A stretch of 64,000 bases of DNA from positions 1 through 64,000 of the forward strand of contig NZ_JACRYT010000008.1 of the NCBI RefSeq assembly GCF_014333425.1, read 5' to 3'. The notes below the pieces were generated by a model that saw only the letters and a program-made list of their open reading frames with translations, was not told the origin of the DNA and did no database searches. The stretch comes from Zhenpiania hominis. Its GTDB lineage: Bacteria > Bacillota > Clostridia > Peptostreptococcales > Anaerovoracaceae. Both the position numbers and the translations under genes were made by a program. Shown one piece after another: positions 33,876 to 42,300 of the stretch (positions within the stretch are counted from its first letter, which is position 1; every line of letters begins with the position of its first letter).

Positions 33876-36092
33876 CTACAGCTCGCCTCTTCTTCTCATG
33901 GCTTCTTCTGCCAGGAAGGTCGCCACGTCGATTCCGTGGGAGTCCCGTCCGAAGCCCTGATCAATTCCTGTCTTTCTGGCCTCTTCCGGAACAACCTGAG
34001 TACCGCCCGCGGCGATGATCACCTTATCCCGGATGCCTTTTTCGATTGCCAGATCGTTAATCCGTTTCATATTCTTGTAATGCACGTTGTCATGGGAGAT
34101 GATGGTGGAAGCTAAAATCGCGTCCGCGTTCAGCTCTACCGCCGCATCCACCAGTTTTTCCACCGGTACGGAGGTGCCCAGATAGGTTACCTTTACGCCC
34201 CACTTTTCAATGCCGCCGTGCTTGATGTTGATGATTTCCCGCAGTCCTACCGAATGTTCATCCTCGCCTACGGTTCCGCAGACCACCTTCATCGGGTGAT
34301 CGCTGAATTCCTTATACAGCACTTCATCGCTCAGATGATGAGGCTCCGGCGGGATTTCCAGGTGATTCGGATCCACGTCAAAGGTCAGCTTGCCCTTCAT
34401 CTCAATCCGGGTGCCTTCCGCCTCCTGCATGATTTCCTTGCTGATGACTTCCGGATCTTCCAGCCCCAGCTTCTTGCCGATTTCCAGAGCCACAGCTTCC
34501 GCCGCCCGCACATGGGTCGGCACGCACATGGTAATCATGATGGTTCCGTCCGCGCACCATTCCATTTCCGGCTTGATGGCTTCGCCGTCCAGATATTTCT
34601 TCACCTTTTCCAGGCGGACGTCCACACAGTCTTCCGGATCCAGTTCGTCAATGTAGACGATCTTGCTGCGGTCCTCAAAGGTACAGCCGCCGATAAGAGC
34701 GGACGGATTTTCCGGATCGCCGCCGTACTGCTCCACGTTGTTGTATCCGAAGTGAGCGGTTACCGGCGCCATGTAATCGTCTTCTCTTTCAAAGATATAA
34801 CCGTAGCCCACGCCGCCTTCAATCTGTCTGGCGATTCCGTCACCGTTTCTCGCCGGGTATTCCGCCGAATCCACGAAGAAACCTTCCTGCACCGCCTGGA
34901 AGTAGCCGCCGACTTCCACGATTTCTTCCATAAACAGGCACGCCCGCTCTTTGATTTCTCTGGCTTTTTCTCTCAGATAGCCGTCCTTTTTCAGTTCCAC
35001 CATTTCCATCAGGCCGTCCAGTCCCACCAGAGTCTGCTTGGCGTTGTCACAGGCCTCAATATTGTAAATGTGCCATGGCACGTTTCTTCCTTCATCCGGC
35101 GTGATGGTGGACTGGATGTCCGCCCTGGTCAGCTTGGAGATCAGCATGTTCAGCACATGGCTGACCGTGGCTTCTCTGGCGGAGGAACAGATATATTTGG
35201 TATTTTCCTGAGCCCTCATCTTATAGCGGTCGCAGATGTCCCGCAGCGCTACCGCGTAAGGCAGATCCATGTATACACACGGCGCCGGCGTAGCGGATGG
35301 AGGCACGGTGGAAAGACTGATATTTTCCGGCTTGATTCCGACCTTTTCCGAGAACAGAGCGTTGATGGCGTGCTGCACGATCAGCTCCGGCATAACCTTC
35401 CAGGCTTCTCTGGCTGTGGCGTTAGCGTTGTGGGCGCCGTCAATCTGCAGAATATCCGCCCACTCCATAATCTTCTTGGACTCGCAGGCGTCTACAAAGG
35501 AACGCACGCAGTTGATGTCCCGATACAGCACGTTGTACTGAGGGTCCTGATGGGCGCCGTTGATTCCTTCTTCCGCGAACATTACGGCAATATCCGGGCC
35601 TGCCACGCCGGAAACATAGGAGTGATAGTTAATAGGACGGCCGACTTCATCTTCGATAATGTCCAGAGCTTTTCTCTGAGCGCGCACCTGTTTTCTGGTA
35701 ATCGGCACGCCGCCGATTCCCTGAGGCGTTCCTTCCATCAGACCGTCAATATGGGACTGCCCCATATGGCGGATTACCATAATATGATCCGCTCCATGCC
35801 ACGCCGCCATCCGCATTCTGCGGATATCGTCCTCAAATCTTCCGGAAGCGATTTCCGTTGTAATGACCGCGTCCGGCTGAGGATCGATGTCGCCGAAGTA
35901 TTTGGCGGGAGGAAGTCCTACGCCGTTTTTCAAAGGTTCGGAACAGTCATGGTACTCAAATGGTCCCATTTTCAGATTGTCGACATGCTTTCTCCAGGTC
36001 CAGCCCCTTCTTCTCGGTTCGTATTTATCCAGATCCTTCAGGATCTCTCTTACGTCCAGTTTTTCATTGGGTTTAAGTTTAAAATCTGCCAT
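33876..36092 (-). CDS. oraE: D-ornithine 4,5-aminomutase, large subunit (AdoCbl- and PLP-binding)
   Basis: 738 residues, full family length. The cobalamin-binding Rossmann domain near the C-terminus carries DxHxxG as DEHSVG, followed by YLGTSVPVEK and AASTII-type strands with AAGGTQV. The N-terminal two-thirds is the TIM barrel that contacts PLP. With OraS it converts D-ornithine to (2R,4S)-2,4-diaminopentanoate. It is encoded 2 bp after oraS. Confidence 0.95.
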   Translation of the reverse strand: MADFKLKPNEKLDVREILKDLDKYEPRRRGWTWRKHVDNLKMGPFEYHDCSEPLKNGVGLPPAKYFGDIDPQPDAVITTEIASGRFEDDIRRMRMAAWHGADHIMVIRHMGQSHIDGLMEGTPQGIGGVPITRKQVRAQRKALDIIEDEVGRPINYHSYVSGVAGPDIAVMFAEEGINGAHQDPQYNVLYRDINCVRSFVDACESKKIMEWADILQIDGAHNANATAREAWKVMPELIVQHAINALFSEKVGIKPENISLSTVPPSATPAPCVYMDLPYAVALRDICDRYKMRAQENTKYICSSAREATVSHVLNMLISKLTRADIQSTITPDEGRNVPWHIYNIEACDNAKQTLVGLDGLMEMVELKKDGYLREKAREIKERACLFMEEIVEVGGYFQAVQEGFFVDSAEYPARNGDGIARQIEGGVGYGYIFEREDDYMAPVTAHFGYNNVEQYGGDPENPSALIGGCTFEDRSKIVYIDELDPEDCVDVRLEKVKKYLDGEAIKPEMEWCADGTIMITMCVPTHVRAAEAVALEIGKKLGLEDPEVISKEIMQEAEGTRIEMKGKLTFDVDPNHLEIPPEPHHLSDEVLYKEFSDHPMKVVCGTVGEDEHSVGLREIINIKHGGIEKWGVKVTYLGTSVPVEKLVDAAVELNADAILASTIISHDNVHYKNMKRINDLAIEKGIRDKVIIAAGGTQVVPEEARKTGIDQGFGRDSHGIDVATFLAEEAMRRRGEL

Positions 36093-36094
36093 TC

Positions 36095-36460
36095 CTATTT
36101 GCCTCCCTTCTTGAACATCGCCGAAACTTCATCCCAGCCTTCACCCTTTGCCAGCAGAGCCCCGGCTTCTTTGATGGAAATATTTCTCGCTTTGGACAGC
36201 TTGTATACAACATGACCGGCGCCATGTCCCATCAGACCTCTGTCCATGCAGCCTTCCACAATTTTCTGTGTATCCAGGGAGGAAATTCCCATTCTCAAAA
36301 GCACCGCCCGCTCTACGGATGGCGTCGTATTCTTTCTTCCCAGCTCCAGCAGGGGATCGACCACTTGGGCGGTCAGTTCCCAGAAGCGGTCGTATAATTC
36401 TTTATCGCTCAGATTCGCGATGTGCTTTCTGCGCTGTTCAAAATCGTCTTGTCTTTTCAT
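36095..36460 (-). CDS. oraS: D-ornithine 4,5-aminomutase, small subunit
   Basis: 121 residues, matching the known OraS size. Helical with the sequence DKELYDRFWELTAQVVDPLLELG and a GLMGHGAGHVVYKLS segment. It completes the OraS-OraE enzyme. It lies between ortB and oraE with short gaps. Confidence 0.92.
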   Translation of the reverse strand: MKRQDDFEQRRKHIANLSDKELYDRFWELTAQVVDPLLELGRKNTTPSVERAVLLRMGISSLDTQKIVEGCMDRGLMGHGAGHVVYKLSKARNISIKEAGALLAKGEGWDEVSAMFKKGGK

Positions 36461-36476
36461 CCTTTTTCTCCTTCTC

Positions 36477-37895
36477 CTACATCTTCGCTTTTATCTCCGC
36501 AACCGCCAGTTTTACCCATTCCACATCTTTCTTTGTCTCTTCGGCGAGGAATTTGTAATCTTCTTCCGTCGGGTCCATGGTATATTTTCTTAAGTTGCCC
36601 CGGATGAGAGAACGTTTCTGACGATCCAGATCCATATCCTTTGCCTTAATCAGGGATGGATGTTCGGGAATAATAACGCTCTTTCCGGGCACCTCATCCC
36701 TGGGATCGCCAAGGCGAACCTCGATGCCGTTTTCTCTGGCAAAGGAAAGCTGAGGCTGCACGTGCTTTCCGGCTCCGGTATATTCCGTTTCCTGAACTAC
36801 GATCATCGCGTCCCGGGGCATTTCCTGGGCGATGGAGAACGCCGCCGCCAGGGATGTGTTTCCTGCCGGTCCCTTTTCCAGCCCTTCCAGGGTTGCCAGA
36901 CATTCGGTGATATAAAAGACATCCCCCTGGGTAATGGTTACGTACCGATCCATGTAGCGGAGCGGTCTTGCCGCGGATCTGGGCACATCGGAATGATCCG
37001 GGTCTACCGCGTAAGGCACGCCGAAGCCTGTGTGTCCCGTTGTACAGGACTTCAAGTTAAAGGCTTTATCGGAAGCCATATGAAGCCCGGAAAGATCGAT
37101 GGACGCTCCGATAACCGTCGTATCCACCGCTCCGGCTTTGATCAGTCCCCTGGCGGTTCCGGTCAGGTTGCCGCCGCCCGCGTTGGTGCAGACTACCGCG
37201 TCCGGATCTTTTCCGTACTTTTCCCTAAACTGCATGGAAATTTCATATCCCAGGGTTTCCACACCGGCGATGCCAAAAGGCGTATAGAGAGAAGCATTAA
37301 AGTAGCCGGTTTCTTCCAACAGCAGGATAAACTTATAGAACAGTTCCGGTCCCACGGTCAGCTGAACAACCTCCGCTCCCAGAGCCTCGCATTTTCTCGC
37401 CTTTTCAATGATCTCCGGCTGTCCTACGCCTTTGGAGTCATAACATTCCTGGACGATGATACATTCCAGTCCGGCGATGGCCGCCTGGGAAGCGACCGCG
37501 GCGCCGTAATTGCCGGAAGTAGCGGCGATAACGCCTTTATATCCCAGCTTTTTCGCGTGGTAGACCGCATTGGCCGCTCTTCTGGCTTTAAAGCTTCCGG
37601 ACGGATTCGCCGCTTCGTCCTTAATGAAAATCCGCGCCCCCTTGCCTTCCGGAGCGCAGGCTCTTGCCAGGGCGGTCAGGTTTTTCAGTTCTAATATCGG
37701 CGTGTCTCCGACGTTTACGCTTCTCTGAATCTTCTGCATCTCTTCCAGAGAATATCCGGTTTCCCGCATCATTCTTTCGTAGTCAAAGGCCATGGAACCG
37801 GACTCAAACCGGGAATAGTCGATCCCGATAGCGGCTTTCATAACCTCCTGCTTTCTTGCCATTACGCTGTCATAATCCTGAGGCAGCTTCGCCAT
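36477..37895 (-). CDS. ortB: 2-amino-4-oxopentanoate thiolase, beta subunit (PLP)
   Basis: 472 residues of the fold-type II PLP family (threonine synthase-like). The PLP lysine is in NPSGSFKARRAAN, and the phosphate loop is NAGGGNLTG. OrtAB cleaves 2-amino-4-ketopentanoate with CoA to alanine and acetyl-CoA, the energy-yielding end of the pathway. The start codon overlaps the ortA stop by one base (TAATG). Confidence 0.93.
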   Translation of the reverse strand: MAKLPQDYDSVMARKQEVMKAAIGIDYSRFESGSMAFDYERMMRETGYSLEEMQKIQRSVNVGDTPILELKNLTALARACAPEGKGARIFIKDEAANPSGSFKARRAANAVYHAKKLGYKGVIAATSGNYGAAVASQAAIAGLECIIVQECYDSKGVGQPEIIEKARKCEALGAEVVQLTVGPELFYKFILLLEETGYFNASLYTPFGIAGVETLGYEISMQFREKYGKDPDAVVCTNAGGGNLTGTARGLIKAGAVDTTVIGASIDLSGLHMASDKAFNLKSCTTGHTGFGVPYAVDPDHSDVPRSAARPLRYMDRYVTITQGDVFYITECLATLEGLEKGPAGNTSLAAAFSIAQEMPRDAMIVVQETEYTGAGKHVQPQLSFARENGIEVRLGDPRDEVPGKSVIIPEHPSLIKAKDMDLDRQKRSLIRGNLRKYTMDPTEEDYKFLAEETKKDVEWVKLAVAEIKAKM

Positions 37896-38194
37896 TATTT
37901 CTCACCCCCAAATACGATTCTTCTCACCTGCTTGTCAATGGCCAGAAGCTCCGGCACGCAGGTTCCGAAATTGTGTGTGTAGTAAGGATTTACTTCGATT
38001 AGGGTTCCGGTTTCATGCCTGCCGTTTACAGATTCGATCTCCACTTCATCTCCGATTTCCGCGTCCGCCAGCAGGTAGCCCTTTGTCCACATTTCCAGAG
38101 GAACCTTCTGCGTATCCTCGGGAAGCTTTCCGGTCCGCTCCTCCGCTTTTAGTATAATTTTATGGATTCTCACCCAGTCGCCTTTCTTTGCCAT
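37895..38194 (-). CDS. ortA: 2-amino-4-oxopentanoate thiolase, alpha subunit
   Basis: 99 residues, the usual small OrtA size. It contains WVRIHKIILKAEER, a TKGYLLADAEIGDEVEI strand block and NPYYTHNFGTCVPELL. It is the partner of OrtB. It lies 9 bp after ord. Confidence 0.92.
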   Translation of the reverse strand: MAKKGDWVRIHKIILKAEERTGKLPEDTQKVPLEMWTKGYLLADAEIGDEVEIESVNGRHETGTLIEVNPYYTHNFGTCVPELLAIDKQVRRIVFGGEK

Positions 38195-38203
38195 AGTTTC
38201 CTC

Positions 38204-39265
38204 CTACTTTACAATCTTCGCTTCTTCACAGATCAGATCCCGCATATCGCCCATGATGGCTCTCGGCACCGGAATGTCGATCATGGTCTGAAGCCCCGGT
38301 CTGGCGTTGATGACATGAGGAATGGTATTGAGAATCATAGCCATAGTTCCGATCCCGCCTTCGATTTCCGGCGTATTGGACATATTTACAGGAGGGATCC
38401 CCTGGATTTCCACATAGTCGCCGGTGTGGACGCCCACCTGCTCCGGCTCGATCTGCTGCGGATGATCCATTTCGATTTTCCTTTCGCCGTCCACATAACC
38501 ATAGCCTTTCATAGCGATCCCCGCCACGCTTCCCGCGGCGGCGAATCCGTAAGGGGATTTCCGATCCACATCGGTTACAATCGGATCCATATCCTGTTCG
38601 AATTTATCCAGTTTCCAGCCCAGCGCCTTTGTAATCATACCGATGGATTCGGCAAACCCAACGTGGCCCGCCAGGCTTCCGTCCGCTTTCCTCGTGTTGA
38701 ATTCGTCCACGGAAATGCCGATTCCCTGTTCTTCCATAACCGCGGGGCCGAAAGGAGACAGGCTGTTGACTCTTCTGGATACGATGTGATCCACTCTTTC
38801 GCAGGCTCCGGTCCAGAGAATGACCAGCAGGTCCATAATCAGTCCCGGATTTACGCCGGTTCCCAGAACGGAAACGCCGTTTGCTTTGGCGATTTCATCC
38901 AGCTTTTTCGCAAGCTCCGGCTCCTGGGCCTGCGGAAAGGCCATTTCTTCCGCGGAAGTGATTACGTTCATTTTGTTTTCCATGACCAGTTTTAATTTGT
39001 CGAACACCTTGCTGGTGAAAGAGTCAGTGCAGACAACGACGATGTCCGCGGCTTTCGGCTTGATTACTTCTTCCGCCGTTCCCACAATCACGTCTTCTCT
39101 GTCGCCCCGTTCCATGCCCGGCACAACGTCATAAAGGCTCTTTCCCAGCTTGTCGCCGATATCAATCGCCCCTACGATATCCACGCCTTTTTTCTTTGTG
39201 ATCATTTTTCCGATTCCGCCGCCCATGGCGCCCAGTCCCCATAAAATTACTTTTACATTTTCCAT
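38204..39265 (-). CDS. ord: 2,4-diaminopentanoate dehydrogenase
   Basis: About 353 residues. The Rossmann motif is ILWGLGAMGGGIGKM, and the middle part follows the dihydrodipicolinate reductase-like pattern of Ord (TGVNPGLIMDLL). It oxidises 2,4-diaminopentanoate to 2-amino-4-ketopentanoate with release of ammonia and NAD(P)H. I chose the ATG at 39265, which has GGAGAGAGG; the longer frame would start at the sigma-54 transcription start. First gene of the operon. Confidence 0.93.
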   Translation of the reverse strand: MENVKVILWGLGAMGGGIGKMITKKKGVDIVGAIDIGDKLGKSLYDVVPGMERGDREDVIVGTAEEVIKPKAADIVVVCTDSFTSKVFDKLKLVMENKMNVITSAEEMAFPQAQEPELAKKLDEIAKANGVSVLGTGVNPGLIMDLLVILWTGACERVDHIVSRRVNSLSPFGPAVMEEQGIGISVDEFNTRKADGSLAGHVGFAESIGMITKALGWKLDKFEQDMDPIVTDVDRKSPYGFAAAGSVAGIAMKGYGYVDGERKIEMDHPQQIEPEQVGVHTGDYVEIQGIPPVNMSNTPEIEGGIGTMAMILNTIPHVINARPGLQTMIDIPVPRAIMGDMRDLICEEAKIVK

Positions 39266-39340
39266 GTTTCCTCTCTCCTTTTCCTCTTCTTTATCCGTTT
39301 TTCTGAGCTGATTATTCTTTTTTATTTTGCCCAAATATAT

Positions 39341-39356
39341 CGCAAGTTCTGTGCCA
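39341..39356 (-). promoter_or_regulatory. Sigma-54 (-24/-12) promoter of the ornithine operon
   Basis: On the minus strand TGGCACA-GAAC-TTGCG, with correct -24 GG/-12 GC spacing. The ATG of ord is about 75 bp downstream. Confidence 0.88.
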
Positions 39357-39452
39357 TTTACTGTTTTTTACCTGGTTTCATCGGAAGATATTAAAATCTG
39401 GCGGGTTCTCCTGGAAAATCCGATTTAAAGTTCCGATTTCTTTTCGCCAATT

Positions 39453-39491
39453 CGCAAAAATATTGGCAGTTTTTATGCAAATATTTTTGCA
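39453..39491 (-). promoter_or_regulatory. Tandem enhancer dyads of the ornithine regulator
   Basis: CGCAAAAATATTGGCA (39453-39468) and TGCAAATATTTTTGCA (39476-39491) are two 16-bp dyads, 23 bp centre to centre, with two mismatches when one is inverted. They sit about 100-135 bp upstream of the -24 element and probably bind the adjacent Fis-type regulator. Confidence 0.6.
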
Positions 39492-39523
39492 TGTAATTCT
39501 TTTTTTGAGCCTGCCTTTGAGGG

Positions 39524-39686
39524 TTTGGAAACAAAAAGAAAAAAAACGTATTTGTTTCCAAAAAAGACTAGGTTCCAGAAGGCAAAAAACAATCACTTCC
39601 CTTTTCAAGGGCGAAGTTTGCTTTCTTGTCCTCTGGAACCATTGAAAAATTAGAAACAAATCGAAAAAATTTTGTTTTGTTACGAA
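39524..39686. repeat. 163-bp double-hairpin repeat, copy D
   Basis: The left hairpin has perfect 12-bp arms (TTTGGAAACAAA and TTTGTTTCCAAA, 39524-39562). The right hairpin begins TTAGAAACAAA (39650) and ends at 39686. The core is bounded by GGTTCCAGA and TCTGGAACC. Same length as copies A and B, with a diverged core. It ends 2 bp from the regulator's stop codon. Confidence 0.8.
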
Positions 39687-39688
39687 CC

Positions 39689-41080
39689 TCAGATCTTATA
39701 TTTCTTCAGTTTGTGCTGCAGAGTCTGTCGTTTGATACCCAGCTGCCGCGCCGCCGCGGAAATGTTTCCTTCATTTTCCGCCATGCACCTTCTCAGGATC
39801 TGTTCCTCGCAGATACGCAGATATTCGTCCAGTGACTGCGCCGACGGGTCATATCCGGCGGCGGACCCTTTCTTTTCCTGTTCCACATCCGGCAAATGAA
39901 GCAGCTTTTCCGTCAGAACATGCTCCCGGTCCGTCAGAGACACGGCGGACATAATGATGTTTTCCAATTCTCGCACATTTCCCGGATAGGTGTAATTTTT
40001 CAGTATTTTCAGCGCTCCCTCTGACAGCATCCATACTTCCTTGCCGTATTTTTTATTATGTTTTTCCAGAAAAGCGTCACAGAGAAGAGGAATGTCGTCC
40101 AGTCGCTCTCTCAGAGGCGGAATTGTAATGTTGACAACATTCAGCCGATAATACAAATCCTTTCTCAGAAGGCCTTTTTCGATAAGCTTCAGTGGCGGTT
40201 CATTAACGGTAGCGATGATCCTTACATCTACCGGAATATCCCGGCTCCCTCCTACCCGGCGGATGTAGTCTTCCTGAAGAACCCGCAGCAGTTTGCTCTG
40301 CAATTCATAGGGCATAGCGCTGATTTCATCCAGCAGCAGAGTTCCTCCGCTGGCCTGTTCAAAAAGCCCCGGCCGGTCTACCGCTCCGGTGAACCCTCCT
40401 TTTTCCGTTCCGAAAAGAATGCCTTCCAACAAACTCTCCGGAAGGGCCGCGCAGTTCTGAGCGAGGAATGGATTGTCCCTTCTTGCCCCCGCGAAATGAA
40501 TGCTCTGCGCAAACAGCTCTTTCCCGGTTCCTGTTTCTCCATAGATAAAGACGGAAGCGTCCGTCCTTGCCGCCTTTTTTCCCAGGGTTACCACTTCTTT
40601 GAAGGTTTTATTTTCCCCGATAATATCATCGAACTGATACCGCTTTATCTGTGGTTTTTTGGGTTTTTGAACGGGAAGCGTCTCCTTTTGCAGATCTAAA
40701 ATTGTATTGCTCAAGCTTTTAATTTCTGTAATATCTCTGCTGACTTCAATGGCCGCGATTACCTGTCCGTCCTCCTCTACCGGAATGGTAGAGTTTACGG
40801 TTGTAATTTCCTTTCCATAGCGGTTCCGATAGGTCTGCTGCTTGTTAATGGTCGCCTGATTTTCTTTGAGAGCCCGGTACAACGTACTTTCCTGAGGGGG
40901 AATCGAGGAAAAAACTTCTCGAAAGGGCTTTCCGAGGATGTCCTCCCGATTGGTCATTTCCAGCCCCGCCATTTTTTCGTTATAAAGAATGGTCTTCCCT
41001 GTCGCGTCAACAATATGGACCGCTTCGTCCATAATATTGCCCAGCTCCTGCAGAACCTGCCGATAGTCCTTTGCTTTCAT
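39689..41080 (-). CDS. Sigma-54-dependent transcriptional activator (PAS-AAA+-Fis)
   Basis: About 463 residues: an N-terminal PAS domain (10-120), AAA+ domain with Walker A GETGTGKE and arginine-finger region (ERLDDIPLLCDAF), and a C-terminal Fis HTH (NISAAARQLGIKRQTLQHKL). The sigma-54-contact loop reads GGFTGA instead of the usual GAFTGA. Start at ATG 41080, with GGAGGTG upstream. It almost certainly activates the ornithine operon from the enhancer dyads between them. Its own promoter is not obvious, because a terminator ends only 31 bp upstream. Confidence 0.9.
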   Translation of the reverse strand: MKAKDYRQVLQELGNIMDEAVHIVDATGKTILYNEKMAGLEMTNREDILGKPFREVFSSIPPQESTLYRALKENQATINKQQTYRNRYGKEITTVNSTIPVEEDGQVIAAIEVSRDITEIKSLSNTILDLQKETLPVQKPKKPQIKRYQFDDIIGENKTFKEVVTLGKKAARTDASVFIYGETGTGKELFAQSIHFAGARRDNPFLAQNCAALPESLLEGILFGTEKGGFTGAVDRPGLFEQASGGTLLLDEISAMPYELQSKLLRVLQEDYIRRVGGSRDIPVDVRIIATVNEPPLKLIEKGLLRKDLYYRLNVVNITIPPLRERLDDIPLLCDAFLEKHNKKYGKEVWMLSEGALKILKNYTYPGNVRELENIIMSAVSLTDREHVLTEKLLHLPDVEQEKKGSAAGYDPSAQSLDEYLRICEEQILRRCMAENEGNISAAARQLGIKRQTLQHKLKKYKI

Positions 41081-41111
41081 CTGTCGCACCTCCCCTTACT
41101 ATGGTAACATG

Positions 41112-41147
41112 AAAAAAGCGGAGGTGCAATTTTTTTTGCATCTCCGC
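41112..41147 (-). terminator. Terminator after the second racemase gene
   Basis: On the minus strand a 12-bp stem (41147-41136 with 41129-41118, one mismatch or G-U pair) with an A-rich loop is followed by six Ts. It separates the racemase/ligase pair from the regulator gene. Confidence 0.85.
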
Positions 41148-41185
41148 GACAACCTTTGTTTATACGATAGAAAGGGTTTCCCGCA

Positions 41186-42277
41186 TTATACATAGACAAT
41201 ATCCACATTTGGCGAATTTGTCACGTACACAATGGTAGAATAGCACAAATCAAATTCAATGATATCGCCCACCTTATATTCCCTCTGGCAATCCTGCACA
41301 TCCAGGATCGTATGGTCGCTGGAAGCTCCCAGAATCTGAATATGTTTATCCCGTGGGATCAACATATCCGGAAAGGCAAAGTCCGCTCTTCCCAGAGCAA
41401 TCAGCGCTCTCTTGCGAATTCCCCGATCCTCAAATTCAGGCTTGCGCTCAAACGCGTCGTACATGATCTTGCCCACAGGATAGGTCGGCTTTTCTCTGGC
41501 CTCAATGACTTCCGCCTGGAGGGTAAAAACATCCCGATGCATATCGCTCATGTCACAGCCCCAGAAATCCTGCAGATCCCTTGCCAGCAGCATCGCTTCT
41601 CCGATACGGAGAAGATTAATCCTTCTTGGCATATTCTTCTCCAGCACCCGCGGATAAGACGTTGTGGAACCGCCGGCGACAAACTCCAGCTCCCGCCCGA
41701 TCTTCTCCTCGATCGCTTCCGCGCATTCCACCAGCTCGTTAAGCTTTTCCACGGTAGCGTCAATCCCTCCATAGCATCCCAGGTTGGTACCCACTCCGGC
41801 AAGCTCCAGATTGTGCATATTGTTTTCCACGCAGAGAGCCGCTTCCATCAGTTCTTCCCTATCCCAAAAGCCTTCTCTCAGATCCCCCAAATCGACCATA
41901 AGAATGACTTTGTGCTGCTTGTCTTGCAATCCTGCCTGATGGTTTAAAGCTCTCAGCACTTTGGCTTCGCTATTCAGACTGATTTCTGTCAGACGAACCA
42001 CATCCGCGGCTTCGCTGAGCATCGGCACGCGAATCAGCATAAAATCCGCCTGAACGCCGTAGTTCCTCACCGCTTCAATCTGATCCAGCCGAGATGAAGC
42101 AATAAACCGGCAACCCTCCTGTGCCATGAGCTTGGCACACTCCGGAAGGCCGCTGCACCCTTTGATGACGCCCGCCACTTCAACGCCCTGATCCTGGCAG
42201 TTAACCAGCACCCGATCAATATTGTGCTGCAGCTTCTTCAGGTCTACTACTAGTTTTGGATATCTGTTTTTGTTCAT
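41186..42277 (-). CDS. Ornithine racemase-like PLP enzyme (second paralogue)
   Basis: About 363 residues, same family as orr: PLP lysine in AGVIKGCSG, MVDLGDLREGF, AGGSTTSYPRVL and INLRIGEAMLLARD. The active-site serine/threonine pattern differs (GGSTTS versus GGNSSS), which may mean another basic or small amino acid. Start at ATG 42277 with GAGGAAAGG. It shares a transcription unit with the upstream acyl-CoA synthetase-like gene and lies next to the ornithine regulator. Confidence 0.8.
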   Translation of the reverse strand: MNKNRYPKLVVDLKKLQHNIDRVLVNCQDQGVEVAGVIKGCSGLPECAKLMAQEGCRFIASSRLDQIEAVRNYGVQADFMLIRVPMLSEAADVVRLTEISLNSEAKVLRALNHQAGLQDKQHKVILMVDLGDLREGFWDREELMEAALCVENNMHNLELAGVGTNLGCYGGIDATVEKLNELVECAEAIEEKIGRELEFVAGGSTTSYPRVLEKNMPRRINLLRIGEAMLLARDLQDFWGCDMSDMHRDVFTLQAEVIEAREKPTYPVGKIMYDAFERKPEFEDRGIRKRALIALGRADFAFPDMLIPRDKHIQILGASSDHTILDVQDCQREYKVGDIIEFDLCYSTIVYVTNSPNVDIVYV

Positions 42278-42300
42278 ATTTGCCTTTCCTCTCTCCCAAA

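Noticed and set aside
33876..36092. Lysine 5,6-aminomutase or glutamate mutase instead of ornithine aminomutase
   Set aside because: The small-subunit size, ord/ortAB neighbours and racemase fit the ornithine pathway specifically.
34218..36215. 665-codon plus-strand open frame
   Set aside because: It lies entirely antisense to oraE and oraS, whose products have strong motif support. The frame lacks a ribosome-binding site and its translation has no recognisable domain.
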